Shown piece by piece: positions 23,721-35,650 of a DNA stretch of 64,000 nt. The first letter of the stretch is position 1. Each line of letters opens with the position of its first letter. The notes under the pieces were generated by a model. That model was not told the DNA's origin and ran no database searches. It was given only the letters and a program-made list of their open reading frames with translations. The translations under genes and the position numbers were made by a program. The DNA comes from Nepenthes gracilis (taxonomy: Eukaryota > Streptophyta > Magnoliopsida > Caryophyllales > Nepenthaceae). The stretch covers positions 11,307,991 to 11,371,990 of the forward strand of contig BSYO01000024.1 of the NCBI GenBank assembly GCA_033239525.1, in the 5' to 3' direction.

Positions 23721-24071
23721 TAAAAGGATTTATACTGGCTTAAACAACCATAAAAGATCAAAATGTGGAAATGAACGATCACCGACCTCCCGCCATTAGC
23801 ATGCTCTGTTTTCGACTCCTTTGGATTCACCTGATTTTGAGCTTCCAAGCCCCGGATCTTAACGTCGATTGTTTGTTTTTCAGAGAAGATGGTTTGGGGA
23901 CAAAACCAAATTACCTCTATTTAACAGATAACTCCATCAGTTATCTGATTGAGGCGTTACCAACGAGATTTAATGGAGCATAATGGAGAATAATTATGGA
24001 CTGTTATCAACCATTAACAGCCTTTAATCATGGACCATCAAATGTTCAGCTTCATAACTGAACGATTAACA
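23721..24071 (-). repeat. 3' LTR of the copia element (left copy)
   Basis: Direct repeat of 28849-29199. Contains 'cctctatttaacagataac' (minus-strand TTAAATAGAGG, TATA-like). The first two plus-strand bases are TA instead of TG. Confidence 0.9.
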
Positions 24072-24419
24072 TTCTCCTACTTGGTCCATATTTTACTTGA
24101 TGCAATAACCAAACCCATTAATTCTCAAACTTAAGAAATAAATATATGAATCACGGCGATAAGTTTTCTAATAATGAGTAATATCTTTCATGTATTATAA
24201 TATATTATATTTCTCAAGATATATCCGTATCCGGTAACGTTATTTTATAAATAAACCTTATATTTATTCTTTGTCCAACAATTAATGACATTATCAAAAT
24301 AATCAATCAATGTGTACACAAAATTTTGAGAAATATCACAATAAATAAATAAAAATTTTATTAAATATTATTGTCCATACAATAAAAATCACAAAATGAA
24401 ATTCAATCTCATTCTTCTT

Positions 24420-24905
24420 ATAAGATCCTTGAACCTTAATGGTGGTATGCCTTTTGTCAAAGGATCAGCGATCATTAATTCAGTACTAATACGCTCAATA
24501 GTAATTTTCTTTCCTTTAATGCGCTCCTTTATAGCTAAAAATTGAATGTCGATATATTTTTAATCAGGAAAATAACAACTGAATTATCGTAATATATATG
24601 TTTAATGGCCTAGAGATGGAATCGACCACTCTAAGTCTTGATATGAAATTTCTCATTCATACACTATACTTTGTAGTTTTAAAATAAGCAACGAACTTGA
24701 CTTCCATAGTGAAAATAGTAATCAAGGTTGCTTTGCACTCCGCTAGGATACAGCTCCACCGATAAATATAAATATATAACCAGCTATTGATTTACGTGAA
24801 TCAACACATCCAGCGAAATCAAAATTGGAGTATCCCAATACTTCCAAATCGTTGGTGCGTCTATATGTAAGCATGTAGTCTTTGGTACCTTAGAGATACC
24901 TCATC
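24420..24905 (-). pseudogene. Copia RNase H remnant
   Basis: Minus-strand translation gives DYMLTYRRTNDLEVLGYSN, then CVDSRKSIAGYIFIF and GGAVSWRSAKQ (~24730-24870). This is the usual C-terminal end of copia polyproteins. Decayed by frame changes. Confidence 0.75.
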
Positions 24906-26050
24906 ACTTTCTTAGCAGCTTTTCAGTGTTTCATACCTGAATTACTCTGAAATCTTTCCAACATTCCAACTGTAAATACGATGTCAGGACTTGTACACAT
25001 TTGAGCATACATCAAACTTTCAGCAGCGGAAGCATATGGAATGTTTTCATTTGTTCCCGTTCAAAATTATTTTTCAGAAATTGGCTCAAATTTAACCTAT
25101 CACTATTCACAATGGGTGCTACACTTGGTGAACAATCTTTCATCCGAAGTCTTTGTAAAACTATATTGATATAGGTTTCTTAAAACAAACATAGAATACA
25201 TCGTGGTTTGTCTCGATATATTTTGATGCCAATGACATAAAATGCATCACCCATATCTTTTATTTTAAATTTATCAGAGAGAAATTATTTTACCTCATAC
25301 AACAAGCCCTTATAATTGGATATAAGTAAAATATCGTCCATATACAAAATAAGGAAACAAATCTTACTCCCACTGACCTTCTGGTATATATATTGATCCA
25401 AAATATTCTTTTCAAAATCAAATGAAGAGATAACATCATCAAATTTTAAATACCATTGGCGGGAGGCTTATTTCAATCCATATATGGACTTCTTTAGTTT
25501 CCATACCAATTACTCATCATCACTAAAGGAGAATCCTTCTAGCCATTTCATATGAACCTCTTCATCTAGATCACCATTTAGAAATACTATTTTCACATCC
25601 ATTTGTTATAATTTCATATCAAAATGAGTAACCAATGTCAAAATAATGTGAAAAGAATCTTTTTAGATACAGGAGAAAAAATCTCTGTATAATCAATTTT
25701 CACTTTTTGAGTATATCTTTTAAAAACGAGCCTTACTTTATATCTTTCGATATTACCTAATGAGTCTTTTTTATCTTAAAGACCCATTTACACCCTATGA
25801 CTTTCGCCCATTTAGGCAACTCAATAAGATTTCAGACTCCATTACAACTCATGAAATTCAACTCTTCATTTATGATATTATAACATAATTGTGATTCATT
25901 ATAACTCATAATGTGTAAAAACGTTTTAGGATCATTTTCGACTCCAATATTATAGTCAGATTCCTCAAATATATAATAAAATCACCAGGAATTACTGACT
26001 TTCTCATTTTAGAATATCTTCTCAATATTGTACCATTATTCTCAATAGGA
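24906..26050 (-). pseudogene. Copia reverse transcriptase remnant
   Basis: RVT_2-type domain. The active-site YMDD box is at 25333-25344 within ICFLILYMDDILLISN. Upstream, SRQWYLKFDDVISSFDFEKN lies at ~25395-25460. Several frame shifts and stops are present. Confidence 0.85.
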
Positions 26051-26099
26051 GTATGTTATACAACTATTTTAGATACTTTCAGAATTTCACGGTCAACTG

Positions 26100-27360
26100 G
26101 AATAGGATCACCATTTTGTGGAATATTATTGATTGATTATTCAATACCAATTTGATTTTTATGGGTGTTATGTATAATAATCAACTTATCTATTAAAGTG
26201 GAAGGTTGAGAAATCAAATGATCATTATCAAAAATTATATTTCTTGATCGCTTTCTCCCATTCATTAAATCATTCTCAAGAAATTTTATATTTCTCGATT
26301 CCACAATCCTAATGATGTGAGATGGACAGTAAAATCTATATTCTTTGGACCGTTCAGTATATCCAATAAAATATCCACTGATAATCCTTGGATCCAACTT
26401 CTTCTCATATGGATTATAAACTCTTACTTTAAATGGGTATCTCCATACGCGTACATGTCTTAAACTCGGTTTCCAACCTTTCCATAATTCAAAAGGAGTT
26501 TTTAGAACAGCTTTCGTTGGAACCCGATTTAATGTATACACCGCCGTTTTAAAAGCTTCACTCCACAAGAATTTTAGAAGATTGGAGTTGATAAGTATAC
26601 TCCTCACCATATTCAATAACATTTAATTTCTTCTTTCTATACTACTATTTTGGTCCAGAGAATCAGACATAGTATATTGGTCAACAATCCCATATTCTTG
26701 AAGAAACATTACAAATAGACCAGATATTTGTCCATCTTCAGTATATCTTTCATAATATTCTTCACCTCTATCTGATCTCACAATTTTAATTTATTTTTTA
26801 CATTATTTCTATATTTTTACTTTAAATAATTTAAAGTATTTTTCATTCTTATTGTGAAGAATCGGATATATCGTAAAATTATCAATAAATGTGATAAAAT
26901 ATTTTTGAAATCAAACATTACAAATAGGCCATGATTCTATTTATCCATCTTCTTGATATTTTTCTTAGTCTTTCATAATATTCTTTAATACTATCTCGAT
27001 CTCAAAATTTTAATTTATTTTTCACATTATTTACTAACTTTTTTGATTCTTTTAATAAAAATATGACCTAATCTCCTAAATAATTTAAAAGTCATCCATA
27101 AGGTTTCATTCTTATTGTATTGTAAGAGGTAAAAAATACATATATCGTAAAAAATTATCAATAAATGTGATAAAATATTTTGGATGAGTTTGAAAATATA
27201 ATGCAATATTCAAAATGTACAAGTTTGAAATTGAATCAAATTTTTCGAGAAATTTAAAATATAAAAGATTTTCCAATAAAACAAAACTACTACTCAAAAT
27301 TAAACCGCATGTTTCAATGGCTTCCACACGTGAACACATCTTGATATTTTTCTTCACTAC
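26100..27360 (-). pseudogene. Copia integrase remnant with internal duplication
   Basis: The frame 27112-27357 ends with KYFITFIDNFLRYMYFL (start of the integrase core). Then SDRGEEYYERYTEDGQISG (~26715-26785) and the open frame 26137-26622, with RVPTKAVLKTPFELWKGWKP and YNPYEKKLD.R.ISGYFIGY, complete the domain. Between these blocks a ~230-bp piece is duplicated (26690-26925 and ~26926-27180), so the core is interrupted. The enzyme would have joined element cDNA to host DNA. Confidence 0.85.
26690..27180. repeat. ~230-bp tandem duplication inside the copia integrase
   Basis: The run from 'ctttcataatattctt' through 'attatcaataaatgtgataaaatattttg' occurs twice (about 26745-26905 and 26977-27180). 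A shorter, more diverged trace lies near 27440-27560. Confidence 0.7.
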
Positions 27361-28310
27361 CTTTCCTTAGGTTTTACATGCCCTACTTTTAAAATACTTT
27401 AATCGTCCATCATGCGTTAAAAAAATATTAAAATCGGATTCAAAATCTGCAGAGTATTACCTTCTTCTTCTCCATTTTGGTATTTACTAATCTTTTGATT
27501 CTTTCATATTAGAAAATATGACCTTTTCAATCTCCTATACCATAACATAAATACGAGGAACATTCATCTATAATTTATCTTTATCTCGTTTAATTTTAAA
27601 AGGCCCATATTATGGTAATGATATTCAAAATATAATGCACAAGGAAAGATTTAGAGATTTTTACCTTCAAATTTTTCAAAGAGGTATTATTTTATAAATT
27701 CAAATAATAAAGACCATTAAAGATAAAACACCATTTTTAGGGTGCAATATCAGACTTATTCATCTATAAATTTTTTAGTAAACCCCGTTTGAAAATATAA
27801 ATACCAACAATATTTAAAATATTAAATTAAAACGTCTTAAATCGATATCAAATTTGAGAAATTTGAAATATAAAAGGTATTTTTCAATTTTATTCAAAAC
27901 AAAAAAATTTTACAACTTAAAATTAAATCATTGATAAAAATTGCTTAATAAACAATAAATGGCGCTAACAAATAAACACAAAATTATATTTTACCAACGT
28001 AGCGTATACATCTTGTTTTCGACAGAAAAATTATCTTTCATTTATACTCTCTATCAAATTATATTCAAATTAGGTTTGTTAAGAAAAATATATATTTTAT
28101 ATGTGATAATAAAATATATTTTTATTAATTAAAAATAATTAGTCAATTAATATCTTTATACCTAATTAAATTATATTAATTAATCCCTAAATTATATTAA
28201 TTATATAGATATATATGTAATTATTTTTAATCATTATATATAATAATAAATATAATTATATACATATATAAATATATATATAAATATATACATATATCAT
28301 ATAAAGGGAA
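27361..28310. other. AT-rich inner part of the copia element, no gag recognised
   Basis: This is where gag would be expected. Translation in all frames shows only short broken pieces. The stretch 28080-28300 is almost pure A/T, with TA microsatellite-like runs. Confidence 0.5.
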
Positions 28311-28630
28311 TTAAAATTCGTTATTATTAACCAAATGCGCGGCAGTGCAGCGATGAAGCATTCCCCGCTGCACACCGCAACACGAGTTTGACTCCCGGCG
28401 CTAACCTGCAACGCGATTTTCCCATGTTTTGCTACAGTAGTGGGCCTGGCGCGCGTGTGGGTCGCCACGTCTCCGGCCTAGGGCAGATGCACGGGAAATG
28501 CAGACGTGACACGGGAAATGGGCCTGTGCCGAAAATGGCCCAAATTTGTTTTTAGATTACTATAGCAATGACTCAAAATGACGTAGTTTTGAGTCGTCTT
28601 TTACCTCCAGCCGGCACGCCCAGACCCGTT
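28311..28630. other. GC-rich island inside the copia element
   Basis: About 300 bp of clearly higher GC (for example 'gcgcggcagtgcagcg' and 'ctggcgcgcgtgtggg'), between the A/T tract and the leader. It has no counterpart elsewhere in the window and no recognised protein. It could be an untranslated leader or inserted host DNA. Confidence 0.5.
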
Positions 28631-28833
28631 TCACCCGAATTCCAACCAAATAAAACTCCTTCATTTTTATACTAAAATTGATGAAAAATATATAAAAATG
28701 TTGAAAATCAAATTTCCTAATGATTTTCGACATTTGTTTTCACCGAATCATTACAAAAATCGAGACTTTAAAAAATTTTAAAATTCGGAAAAAATGAAAA
28801 AATTACATAACAGATTAAGGCAGAGGCATTATT

Positions 28834-28846
28834 GGCTTTGATACCA
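28834..28846 (-). other. Primer-binding site of the copia element
   Basis: The minus strand reads TGGTATCAAAGCC, one base from the initiator-Met tRNA complement (TGGTATCAGAGC), two bases inside the LTR end at 28849. Confidence 0.9.
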
Positions 28847-28848
28847 AA

Positions 28849-29199
28849 TGAAAAGGATTTATACGGGCCAAACAATCATAAAAGATTAAAATGCGGAAAC
28901 GAGCGATCATCGACCTCCCGCCATTAGCCTGCTCTATTTTCAGCTCCTCTGGATTCACCCAATTTTGAGCTTCTAAGCCCCGAATCTCAACGTCGATGGT
29001 TTGTTTCTCAAAGAAGATGGCTTGGGGACAAAACCAAATTACCTCTATTTAACAGATAACTCAATCAATTATCTGATTGAAACGTTACCAACGAGATTTA
29101 ATGGAGTATAATGGAGAATAATTATGGTACGTTATCAGCCATTAACAACCTTTAATTATGAACTATCAAATGTTCATCTTCATAACTGAACGGTTAACA
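28849..29199 (-). repeat. 5' LTR of the copia element (right copy)
   Basis: Partner of 23721-24071. On the minus strand it begins TGTTAACCG and ends TTTTCA. Followed by target duplication CATTC at 29200-29204. Confidence 0.92.
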
Positions 29200-29400
29200 C
29201 ATTCAACCATTTTGAGTACGGCTTCAATCTCCAAGAGTTCTTCCACTCATCTCATCTAATGGACTCGATAAACAAGGCATATTATATCAGCGAAATGATA
29301 AAAGTGAAATTCAAGGCACCCAAACCACTCTTATGGGAATCACTTCGAACATGAAGATTAGCAATGGAGAAACAAAGGATTCAATCAGAATAAAATGGAT

Positions 29401-31011
29401 TCAATGAGAATGATATCCTTTATCTATGAAATCTGCAATGTCTGAATCAGAAGAAAAAGATTGACTTTGAAAAATGCTTTTTCTTTGCCCACTTCTCTTT
29501 TCCGACTTAATCAACTTTTCATGAACCAGCATTGAAGTTAAACCAACAAATAGCGCCGCCAGTAAACCACCGCAGACTGTCACCAAAGCAACAAACATCC
29601 ATCCCCCGTCTTGAGTCCGATCCATGGTAACCCATCTCGCAGCAATGTAGGCGGTGATCATGAACAGCACTGCCACACACATAACTTTGTGGATCACAGC
29701 CAGCAGTTTCATCAATGGCTTCCTCTTAAAAGGAATGATGCTTACAAGGACCAGGACAATGCTCAGAGACAAGAACATAGCCACGTCGTTACTTACGACA
29801 AACACCTTGAAAGCGGTTGCTCTGCCCAGCGTTGATTTTCCAATGAGTGGCCCGTCCTGGTAGAAACCACCGGGAGGATTTGTACAGCCACTGAAAGCCA
29901 CGGTGGCTATCAAAACCGCAACTATTGCGATGGTGTTCCTCACATTTTGTAGCGCCTCCAAGTGCATATTAGAGTACTTTATTATGTTCTTTTTCCGATC
30001 AACCGAGTAGTTTTCTTCGTCAAAGTTCTCTTTCTGGGTTCTTGGTCTCGGAATTTTCGAAAATCTCCTCCTAATCTTTGGATAATCCTCAACAAATCTA
30101 CTACGGGATTTGCTAAGTCCTGAGCTATATAAAAGTTCAAAGATAGTGATCACTAAATAATAAGGCGTTATCCATTCTGAACATCAAAGAATCTTGTTAA
30201 TTTGACATTTAAATCGAAAAATTCATAACTTCATCGTTTTTTTCGATCTACGATACGTGATTTTTCTCATCAGCTTAATTACACAATCTCATCAATTGTT
30301 TGAATTCAGCAAATGAAAATTGGGCCCAACATTATGTCCTAAATAACTCAATAAGGGCGATTAAATATATGATAAGATTTAAAACAAAAAAAAAGGAATA
30401 TTCTCAACATTGATTGATCAAATTTTATTCTAACCATTAATTTAAATAAATTTTATTCATATCTAAGATTTCTCTTATCAAAAGTGAATGATGAATGTAT
30501 AGATTATCATTTCGGTACCAATTAAGATATTAGAAAAATCTTAACCGGTAAAATTGATTTAATTTTTACAAATACATAATACAATTGACCGGAATTAAGC
30601 GGTAAAATGAAGTTAACTCTACTAGAATAACAATTGGTAGTTTGGACCTAATATTAGGCTTGTGTTTTTCCCAATAGTTCATTTTTCCTGACTGTTCTTC
30701 GAGGGGCGAGTGAATTTTTTCATGGGAAGTAGTCTTTACTTCTCCAGATGTAAAAATGAGTTCTGATTCGGAACTACTAAATGAGACTTGCTGAAAACTC
30801 TCATCACAAATTCAATCTATTTACCTTCTCTCATAATCAGACTTTCGCTGTCAGGTTGATCTGCCACCTCAAGTGTAACCTCAATGTAGTCGTTCGAGCC
30901 GTCGACGTCAGCATCTGCCGCTTTCGCCAGATCTTCAGCTTCGACCGCCAATGTCTCTCTTTCTTCATCTCTCTCGTCCATCCCCTTCCCTTGCTGCTGC
31001 TCTCCATCCAT
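29401..31011 (-). CDS. PGG-domain membrane protein gene, copy B (two exons)
   Basis: Proposed exon 1 is 31011-30825 (ATG of [19 protein letters not shown]), with the donor GT at 30824-30823. Exon 2 is ~30119-29401 after a TCAG acceptor. This join keeps frame and gives about 301 residues. Exon 2 holds the PGG domain: [19 protein letters not shown], the name motif [11 protein letters not shown], and four hydrophobic segments. The tail ends FIDKGYHSH. Proteins of the ITN1/ACD6 class use this domain as a membrane anchor, and several act in salt or immune signalling. No ankyrin repeats precede it here, so its own role is open. An in-frame ATG at 31023 is possible, but 31011 matches copies A and C. 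The second half of exon 1 differs from A and C. Confidence 0.75.
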
Positions 31012-31345
31012 CTGGTTTTGCATCGTTGATTTGCTTGAAGCGTTTTCTGGTGGAGGATGTTTTATTGACCTAATCGATCGGACTCCGCCAATATTTTATT
31101 TTGCCGATCACGACCTTCTTGCCCAGTGAGTCAGCATCTTCTGGGCAGTTTCCGAGCTCTACTGGGGAAGATTCACATTCAACGGTGGCTCATCGAGACG
31201 TTGACGTGGAGTATTCACAGGCAGTCGCTCATGGCATTTAATTTGCCCTGTTTATATTATTTTTATAATAAACAATTACTTATACATTATTTTATTATTT
31301 AATATTAAATATGAATATTTGAATTATTTAAATCCAAGTATAACT
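31012..31345 (-). promoter_or_regulatory. 5' flank of PGG copy B
   Basis: Collinear with 517-855 and 55391-55850. TTGACC W-box-like core at 31075-31080 and TTGAC at ~31200. Function is inferred from conservation. Confidence 0.4.
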
Positions 31346-32019
31346 AATCCAAGTGTGAATCACGTAAGAATTTTAATATGTATTTTTAAAATATACAAAA
31401 GTTTAAGATATAAAATATATTTATATATATATACTTGCATACTCTAAATTTCTTTATAAATTATGTTGTATATTAATAATCATTGCTCATTTAATTCTGG
31501 TTGTTTCTATTTAGCGAAAAAGAGATAAAATTATATAAAATTTGATAACTTTTTAAAAATTTCTATAATTGCTACTTTCATATATTTATAAATTATATCT
31601 TATACTTTTGTATATATATACTTGGAATATTGTAATAGTAGTTAGAATTACAGTAGTTAGAACTACATTGGAATATTATTGTAGAAAAATAATATTTAAA
31701 TATGTTTTGTGTTAATTAAAGACATGTATTTTATCAAAATTTTGTAAATGATAGGATGTTCATATGCATGCAATGTATAAATTTTTTAACTAAATAAATA
31801 TTACATGTATAAATATTTAAAATAATAAATAATTATAAATTTTTTTTTAAAAAAATAGTTATAAAAGAAAGACGATATAGATACATTTTTATTATATTTA
31901 AAATTACCTAAAAATCTCTTAAATTTTACTTATTTTATATTTTTTTTTACGTTCTATCTCTCTATTTTTTTTTATCTTTCTCTCTATTTTTTTCAAAACT
32001 ATGTAAAAATGACTAAAAA
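31346..32019. other. AT-rich spacer, nothing recognised
   Basis: Unlike the flanks of copies A and C beyond this point, so unit B diverges here. No open frame of note and no repeat partner found in the window. Confidence 0.4.
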
Positions 32020-34255
32020 TTAGTCAAGAAAATAAAAATGAGACAAAAATATTGATAAAATGTTACAAACAATCACCAAAATATCGTACCGAAGAGTGAT
32101 AAATAACTGAGCATGATTCAAGCTCAACAGATTAGTAAAAATCTGCTCATTATTTGATTCTCTCTTTTCCTGTAAACTAGCACTCAGCAAGTGCTTTAAA
32201 TCTTGCATTTCATGTCCCAAAGGCTGAGCATAGCATTTATAATAGTGTCAGTACATACGGGGTTCCTATTTTTTGAAATAAAGATTTTTCCCCCCAAATG
32301 AAAATTTTTATTTAATTTTTTACATTTTAAATAAATAAATAAATTGCTAAAAAAGGGGTAAAATCCTACTTTTCAAAGCAGGATCCCCCATTCACAGTGC
32401 GTACACGTCCTTCGTGCGATATCATAGGCAAACAATATTAACAACCCATGCATATGTACCTTTCAGATATACATCGGTTATGAATACAATTAGTTTCAAT
32501 GCACGTAGTTCTTTCAATTGAGTATTAGGCGCTATCATTCTATCCAAAGTTAACACATGCCTCCTTTATGTGTCATTTTGTCTACTTGTTGAAGAAGGGC
32601 TTAGCTTGAGTGAGAATTGCACAAGCTCAACACGAAATTTCAGTAAGCCAAAAAATTAATAAAAGCACTAACAACTTAGAATCTAATGCATTTATCGTAT
32701 AATGATATCTTATATCAATATACTGTAACCTGCAATATAATAATAAATTCTTGCAAAGATAAGTGATATCTTAGGTTAAATTTATTTTTAAAATAAGATA
32801 AATTAGACCAAGTAATACATATGTATATTTTGGACAATAAAGCCAGTATTGAAGAAGACCTTTGAGATGCTTGTACATATTTTAGACAAATTGGTCAAAC
32901 CTAATATGCGTTTAATAAACACATATTTGTGACTAAGATAAAATGTTAGAAAATGATGCACGCCTGAGAGTTACTTGTACACGGTACGAATTGTGCCTTA
33001 GTTTCTAATGCACATATGATTGACACACATGTACAATTTTTTTTATAAATAGGTTTCTTGTCAATTTTCAATCATTTCCTGTTGTTTTGTAGAAAAAGAC
33101 AGGGAAAGAGAAAACGACAGAAGGAGAGATAAGGTAGGAGAAGGAGAACTAAGATAAATTTAAGAGATTCTTGATAAAGTCAAGTAAAAGGCAAGTGTAT
33201 TCAAACATCGTGTCTTTTATTACTCAATTTTTTTGATCTATTTGAGTATTTAATATTTTAAATATTTATATATGTACTATTTTTTGTAACTAAAGTGTTA
33301 TTAATTTATATTTATATAATTTTACTCACATTTTATAAAAAATTTGTGAAAAATATGTCTTAAATTTATTGATATTATGTTTAAATGCTAATTTTGTACA
33401 ATATTTTTCTTGCATATCTTTAATTTTGAGTTATATACTTCTCTACATTCTAAATTGACACATAACTTCTCATACATGTTTTATATTTAAAATAAATTGA
33501 TAAAATTATATTAACCATTATTAACCATGCCAATTTTCTGTAATTTTGTAATGAATAATTTCTACATAATTATAAATTATATAATATAATTCTTATATAT
33601 TTTTAAAATGCATATTAAAATTTTTGCACGAATATGATTTTGCTGCATGCCATATATTGAGAAGAAATAAAAATAAAAATTCTATATAAATTTGATTATA
33701 AACATATTTTTTAATAAAAAAAATTTATGAATATATTCGTATTTGAGTAAAATTTTTAATTTAATTATTATGAACCATTATAGAAAATTGACCAAATATA
33801 TTCGAATATGTCTAAGATTATGATTAAATTGAATGTTGAATCTATTATTTGTGAGTTAGAAAAATGACATTCGAATCCATTTATAGAATTATATATATAC
33901 AATCCACTTATTGATTTTAAACAGTAGTATATAACTTTTTATTATGTGGAAGTAATTATAATCCAAATTTTGACATTCATCATTTATTTGTGAGGTTATC
34001 ATCAATTATTGATCTTCTATATTTTTACATGATTTGAGTATATTTCAGGTATTTTTATAATTCAATGTAATTGAACAACAACTTTAAAATTATACATAAT
34101 AAATTGGTGACATGATATTATTAATTTTTTCAAGTTTTGATTATCTCATTATCCAACATGTTCTTAAATATATATTCAATATATGAATATCATATATGTA
34201 TAGTTTAGTAACTAACTCATTCTTTCTTTTATTTATCAGATTAGAGGGTTTAGTG
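32020..34255. repeat. Spacer segment of unit B, shared with 9880-10147 and 19555-21160
   Basis: 32030-32085 and 32470-32658 match 9890-10147, and from 32660 it matches 19555-21160. The gypsy element present between those parts in unit A is absent, with a direct join at ~32658. Bases ~32090-32465 are an insertion not seen in unit A. They carry a short minus-strand frame (EMQDLKHLLSASLQEKRES) of unknown origin. Confidence 0.65.
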
Positions 34256-34424
34256 TGTAATGTATCGGTTTCTGAATATCGTAATTGTGGGTAATTAAAT
34301 TAATAATATCAAGTTTGGATTTAATTCATGTGAAAAAATTAAGTTTCGAGACTGGGGGCTATTTGGCAGAGTAGGCCTGCTGGGCATCTCGGGTAGTGCA
34401 TCGATGTGGGTAGATGTCCTTGGA

Positions 34425-35645
34425 TTAAGTGGGAAAGGGGTCCATGATAAGAGTTACTCTACTCGTAGTTTGGAGTTAGTAATTAAAGTCTCTACTTTGA
34501 AAAATTATATATATTACTTTTGAAAGATAGATAATGTCCAACGATTCTAAGGATCTCAGTATTTGTATCATAAGGAGGAATCGATCATGTAATAGAAAAG
34601 GTGAGTAAATTTGCTTTAAGAGTGTGAAGAAGAATCTTGGTGTCCTTTAAGGAAGATGAGCATTAGTATCGATAGTTTGATATTGGGAGTTTTAGGATTA
34701 AGATGTTTCTGTTACTTCATAGAAAATGTGAAGGGTAAACCGTGAATAGGTTCCAATATCAGAACAATATGGTTATGAAATTATCAGAGGAAAAATCTTT
34801 GTGATTATGCTCAGGGTTGTTAGAACAGTTAGGACCTTGGGTGTTGGATAAAAGTAGATTAACTACAAGGTCGGTCCATTTATTGTGAAATTTGATGATC
34901 CGATCGGGATGAATGAGTTGGCTTGTCAGTATGGCAACGGATGATAAGTTGTTAAATGTTTGAGTTTTGAGGTTTCGATGGTAACTTGAGGTTGTACTGA
35001 AATTTTCTGGACAATTGCTTTGATCGTACTTCCTATGTTGGCTGTAATTTGAGAATTATAAATTTTGCCCTGGGCATATCGATATCTTTGGGACCATCTT
35101 AGATCTATAGCGACTGTGTAATCTAAGTGTCTAATATGAATCAATGGATAAGAATCACGGTTGACCTTATGGTACAAGTAAATGGTCAATCAAAGAAGAG
35201 CAGTTGAAACGTGGCCCATAGCCAAAAGATTTTGGAATAAAATTAAGGTTCCAGGTGATCGATTATTTTCGAGACTTAGAATGAACTAAAGTAGAAGTTC
35301 ATTGGCTCGTTCGAGGTATTGAAATAAGTTGGAGGAATAGCCATTATAATCTGGGTTGCCTTCAAATTTTGAGGATTGTCATAAAATCTTTCATGATTTA
35401 ATGATTAAAAAAATAAGTACGTAATCGAATTGAACCTTATGAGAGATTAAAAATTTGTCTTATGATAAGGTTCTAACCTGAGATATTGGAATTTAGGATG
35501 ATTCATTTGGTTAAGGTTTTTAAGAATAAGTCGTTGATCAAAGATGTGATATAGAATCATGAAGAAGGACTTCTAAAAGGATTCTCCCCAACTGTTGACT
35601 TTTGAGGTTCATTAAATTTAGATGACGAAATTTTTATAAGTGAGG
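34425..35645 (+). pseudogene. Gypsy pol remnant (RNase H to integrase C-terminus)
   Basis: RNase H motifs lie at 34445-34510 (HDKSYSTRSLELVIKVSTLK, family HEKNYPTHDLELAAV) and 34550-34585 (SQYLYHKEESIM, family SLKYLFTQKELNM). Near the end, EFRMIHLVKVFKNKS at ~35490-35530 and LDDEIFI at ~35620-35640 match the integrase C-terminal tail just before the polypurine stretch 'agtgaggga'. Gag, protease and reverse transcriptase are deleted. Many stops. Confidence 0.7.
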
Positions 35646-35650
35646 GATAT

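Larger units (their letters stand above)
23721..29199 (-). mobile_element. Complete but dead Ty1/copia LTR retrotransposon (5.48 kb)
   Basis: 351-bp LTRs at both ends, and a perfect 5-bp target duplication CATTC at 23716-23720 and 29200-29204. The primer-binding site adjoins the right LTR and a polypurine tract (minus strand AAGTAGGAGAA, ~24072-24087) adjoins the left LTR. Integrase precedes reverse transcriptase, the copia order. Unit C lacks the insertion: CATTC occurs once at 53539-53543 between the same flanks. Coding parts are full of stops and gag is not recognisable. Confidence 0.93.

Noticed and set aside
29611..29863. Plus-strand frames opposite the PGG exon of copy B (and 53975-54316 opposite copy C)
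   Set aside because: They are antisense shadows of the PGG coding sequence, open only because of its codon composition.
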